Shown here piece by piece: positions 7,023-8,811 of a stretch of DNA of 8,811 nucleotides; the stretch's first letter is position 1, and each line of letters begins with the position of its first letter. Origin of the DNA: Bacteroidales bacterium UBA1757 (GTDB lineage Bacteria > Bacteroidota > Bacteroidia > Bacteroidales > UBA1402). Under the pieces are notes generated by a model that did not search any database, was not told the origin of the DNA, and saw only the letters and a list, made by a program, of their open reading frames with translations. Location of the stretch: contig DCHH01000025.1 in the NCBI GenBank assembly GCA_002315625.1, positions 49,115 through 57,925 on the forward strand, in the 5' to 3' direction. A program made the position numbers and the translations under genes.

Positions 7023-7637
7023 ATGGTATATAAATTTCATGTCTTCCTCGAAGAAGACGACCTGTTCGAAAGGGAAATATCAATTGATTCCGAGGCGTTA
7101 TTCATTGATTTCCACCATGCCATCCTCGACAGTGTAAACTTTGACAAAAGTGAGATGTCATCGTTTTTTATCTGCGACGAAGACTGGGAGAAAGAGGTGG
7201 AAATTACCCTGGTCGAGATGGACAACAACCCCGAAATCGACACATGGGTGATGGATCGTACCCATATCAGCGAATTGGTAGAAGATGAAGGCCAGCATCT
7301 GATGTTCACCTACGATTACCTGACCGACCGCAGTTTCTACATAGTCCTCAAGAAAATTGTTCCGGGAGAACACCTCGATGCACCCAAATGCACCAAGTCG
7401 AAAGGGAAAGCTCCCCAGCAGCATATCGACTTCAAGGAGTTTGAAAAGAAAACCGATGAAGCCGCAAAAAAGGCGGCCGACAAATACGGTTTCGACGAAG
7501 ATCTCTACGGCGACAAGGATTTCGATGAGGAGGAACTCTCCGAAGGGGGGTTCAACGACGACCTCGATTTCGGCGGTAACAGCGGATTCGGCGGAAGCGA
7601 CTTTTCAGGCGGTGGTGGTCTGATGGACGATTATTGA
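7023..7637 (+). CDS. Uncharacterised acidic protein resembling plasmid pRiA4b ORF-3 family, with Asp/Gly-rich tail
   Basis: Function unknown. The 204-residue product has three visible parts. Residues 1 to about 120 look like a compact alpha/beta domain resembling the pRiA4b ORF-3-like family (often labelled IS1096 element passenger TnpR-like): an opening 'YKFHVFLEE' strand, a 'DFHHAILDSVNF' helix, and 'FTYDYLTDRSFYIVL' in place of the family's Y-D-F-G-D-x-W-x-H motif. Residues 120-153 are a lysine-rich linker. Residues 156-204 are low complexity: first acidic, then Gly/Phe/Ser-rich, ending 'GGGGLMDDY'. There is no signal peptide or membrane segment. No transposase or inverted repeat is nearby, so the 'IS passenger' name should not be read as mobility. 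It lies 49 bases after lpxA and 3 bases before miaA, and probably shares a transcript with miaA. The family assignment is from remembered motif shape and is moderately secure. Confidence 0.75.
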   Translation: MVYKFHVFLEEDDLFEREISIDSEALFIDFHHAILDSVNFDKSEMSSFFICDEDWEKEVEITLVEMDNNPEIDTWVMDRTHISELVEDEGQHLMFTYDYLTDRSFYIVLKKIVPGEHLDAPKCTKSKGKAPQQHIDFKEFEKKTDEAAKKAADKYGFDEDLYGDKDFDEEELSEGGFNDDLDFGGNSGFGGSDFSGGGGLMDDY

Positions 7638-7640
7638 TTC

Positions 7641-8543
7641 ATGAAGACCCTCGTCATTCTGACCGGACCCACTGGTGTAGGAAAAACAGAACTCAGTCTG
7701 CGGCTTGCCCGCGAACTGGGTTCTCCTGTTTTTTCCTGCGACAGCCGGCAGATGTACCGCGAGATGCGCATCGGTACGGCAGCCCCTACCGATGAGGAAC
7801 TTAATCTGGTCCCCCATTATTTTGTCGGAAACCTCTCCATACATGACTATTACAGCGCCGCCCGTTTCGAAAGCGAGGCGTTAGCTCTTTTCGACCGGCA
7901 TTTTGCCAAAGGGCACGAATGCCTGCTTATGACCGGCGGCAGCATGCTCTACATCGATGCCATCTGCAAAGGTATCGACGAAATGCCCGACGTTGACCCA
8001 GAATTGCGAAGGGAACTTTTGCTTCGTCTGGAGGAAAAAGGATTGGATGATATTCTGGCCCAACTTCGGCTGCTCGATCCAGACTATTACCATGAAGTCG
8101 ATCGGCGCAATCCAAAACGGGTGCTTCACGGCCTGGAAATCTGCCTAATGACCGGCAAACCTTTTTCCACGTTCCGCCTACGTCAACCTAAGGAACGCCC
8201 TTTCAGGATTCTCAAATGCTGTCTTGACCGGGAGCGGTCAGACCTCTATCAGCGAATCGACCGGCGTGTTCTGTCCATGATGGAGCAAGGGCTTGAGCAA
8301 GAGGCCCGGTCACTATATCCTTTCCGTGATTTGAATGCCCTCAACACGGTTGGGTACCGGGAACTGTTCGATTACTTCGACGGGAAATGCTCGCTTGAAC
8401 AAGCCGTCGCCCAGATTCAGTTTAACAGCCACAAGTATGCACGCAAGCAACTGACCTGGTTCCGTCGCGACCTTGAGTATCACTGGATGAACCCCTCCGA
8501 CGCAGACAATGCTCTGTCAGTGATTCTGTCTCTATGCGAATGA
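7641..8543 (+). CDS. miaA: tRNA dimethylallyltransferase
   Basis: MiaA adds a dimethylallyl group from DMAPP to N6 of A37 in tRNAs that read codons starting with U, the first step toward ms2i6A. The 300-residue length is typical. The P-loop is G9-P-T-G-V-G-K15-T16. It is followed by 'DSRQMY' with D34, the general base of the family, and 'IGTAAPT' at 44-50. 'MTGGSMLYIDAI' corresponds to the conserved GGTxLY stretch. 'YQRIDRRVLSMMEQGLEQEA' and 'NTVGYRE' precede the C-terminal 'KQLTWFRRD', which matches E. coli 'RQITWLRG'. The start follows the upstream stop by 3 bases, so the two genes are probably translated together. Bacteroides genomes commonly carry two miaA paralogues; from memory, the GPTGVGKT/IGTAAPT signature fits the copy annotated miaA2, but I cannot confirm that here. 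It converges on a minus-strand ORF 19 bases downstream. Confidence 0.97.
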   Translation: MKTLVILTGPTGVGKTELSLRLARELGSPVFSCDSRQMYREMRIGTAAPTDEELNLVPHYFVGNLSIHDYYSAARFESEALALFDRHFAKGHECLLMTGGSMLYIDAICKGIDEMPDVDPELRRELLLRLEEKGLDDILAQLRLLDPDYYHEVDRRNPKRVLHGLEICLMTGKPFSTFRLRQPKERPFRILKCCLDRERSDLYQRIDRRVLSMMEQGLEQEARSLYPFRDLNALNTVGYRELFDYFDGKCSLEQAVAQIQFNSHKYARKQLTWFRRDLEYHWMNPSDADNALSVILSLCE

Positions 8544-8562
8544 TTCGTCAGGGCCGAATAGA

Positions 8563-8757
8563 CTACTGCTTTTCCTGCTGGGCAATAAGTTCATCGACAA
8601 TGGCCTCGAAATGCTCCTGAAGGTCAGCCAGATTTTCCCCTTCAAACCGGATGTATGTTTCTCTATCAAGTCCCAGGACCTTTCCACAAAGCCCTTCCGG
8701 CTTGGTTTTGCTCTTTTCCACGTTTCCGATGAAACCTTTGTAGTGAAGATATTCCAT
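8563..8757 (-). CDS. Short HicB-like protein (antitoxin N-terminal domain only)
   Basis: This 64-residue minus-strand ORF starts at the ATG complementary to 8755-8757 and stops at TAG (8565-8563). The pattern 'YLHYKGFIGNVE...GLCGKVLGLDRETYIRFEGENLADLQEHFEAIVDELI' resembles the N-terminal HicB fold of type II toxin-antitoxin antitoxins, a partial RNase H-like domain that binds HicA: 'YKG' opening, 'GKVLG' strand, 'FEG' turn and a helix with 'F..IVDE'. Typical Bacteroidota HicB proteins run to about 110 residues and end in a ribbon-helix-helix DNA-binding segment. Here the protein ends straight after the helix. No HicA gene is visible downstream, since miaA lies there in the opposite direction; the upstream side is cut by the window edge. 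It may be a solo HicB-fold protein or a remnant. Real coding is supported by the domain pattern and by a plausible upstream promoter box. Confidence 0.7.
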   Translation of the reverse strand: MEYLHYKGFIGNVEKSKTKPEGLCGKVLGLDRETYIRFEGENLADLQEHFEAIVDELIAQQEKQ

Positions 8758-8785
8758 AGCGTAACCAGATTAAAATTCATTGGGG

Positions 8786-8793
8786 CGAAAGTA
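8786..8793 (-). promoter_or_regulatory. Putative promoter -7 box for the HicB-like gene
   Basis: Read on the minus strand, TACTTTCG followed by C differs from the Bacteroidota -7 consensus TAnnTTTG at one position. Transcription would begin near 8779 and leave a leader of about 20 bases before the ATG at 8757. The matching -33 element would fall at or beyond the window end (8811), so it cannot be checked. The surrounding bases are A/T-rich, unlike the coding regions to the left. If right, the HicB-like gene is the first gene of its own transcript and any partner gene would not be directly upstream on the same mRNA. Confidence 0.4.
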
Positions 8794-8811
8794 CAAATAT
8801 CTTTCAGATTT

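Noticed and set aside
7023..7637. Possible mobile element, because the gene's family is often labelled IS1096 passenger/TnpR-like.
   Set aside because: No transposase, terminal inverted repeats or target duplications are visible, and the gene is packed tightly between housekeeping genes.
8537..8559. Three copies of a 5-base unit in alternating orientation (CGAAT, ATTCG, CGAAT) at the end of miaA, a possible terminator between convergent genes.
   Set aside because: The only usable stem is 5 bp (8543-8547 with 8555-8559) around a 7-base loop and has no T run on either side. It is too weak to call a terminator.
8532..8780. An 82-residue minus-strand open frame overlapping the HicB-like gene.
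   Set aside because: It has no recognisable domain and runs into the 3' end of miaA. The 64-residue frame carries the HicB pattern, so this one is a shadow.

Overview
This window looks like a conserved housekeeping stretch of a Bacteroidales chromosome (phylum Bacteroidota). Three things point there. LpxC and FabZ are fused in one polypeptide, a hallmark of the phylum. The gene order purM-prfA-pyrF-HD hydrolase-lpxD-lpxC/fabZ-lpxA-small acidic gene-miaA fits the group as I recall it. The best promoter-like site is a Bacteroides-type -7 box (TAnnTTTG) rather than a sigma-70 -10 box, and strong Shine-Dalgarno sequences are mostly absent. The genus cannot be fixed from the sequence alone.

Layout. 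Positions 1-543 are the C-terminal half of a PurM-family AIR synthase whose start lies before the window. It is followed on the same strand by prfA (553-1638, release factor 1), pyrF (1645-2469, OMP decarboxylase) and a SAMHD1-like HD-domain phosphohydrolase (2485-3699). A promoter-like site sits just after the HD stop codon. Next come lpxD (3750-4805), the lpxC/fabZ fusion (4805-6193) and lpxA (6197-6973), then an acidic protein resembling the plasmid pRiA4b ORF-3 family (7023-7637) and miaA (7641-8543). The only minus-strand gene is a 64-residue HicB-like ORF (8563-8757), convergent with miaA. There is no gene-free stretch of 300 bases or more; the largest internal gaps are about 50 bases.

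How the genes work together. The first block joins purine and pyrimidine nucleotide synthesis, a probable dNTP/nucleotide hydrolase and translation termination. The second block encodes the first three enzymatic steps of lipid A synthesis (LpxA, LpxC, LpxD) plus FabZ, which acts on the same 3-hydroxyacyl-ACP pool that LpxA and LpxD draw on. The third block pairs an uncharacterised acidic protein with the tRNA A37 prenyltransferase MiaA. All catalytic residues I checked are present and no gene appears frameshifted.

I see no mobile element, CRISPR array, RNA gene or obvious new defence or biosynthetic system. The items most worth a second look are the solo HicB-like domain at the right edge and the small acidic, glycine-tailed protein between lpxA and miaA.
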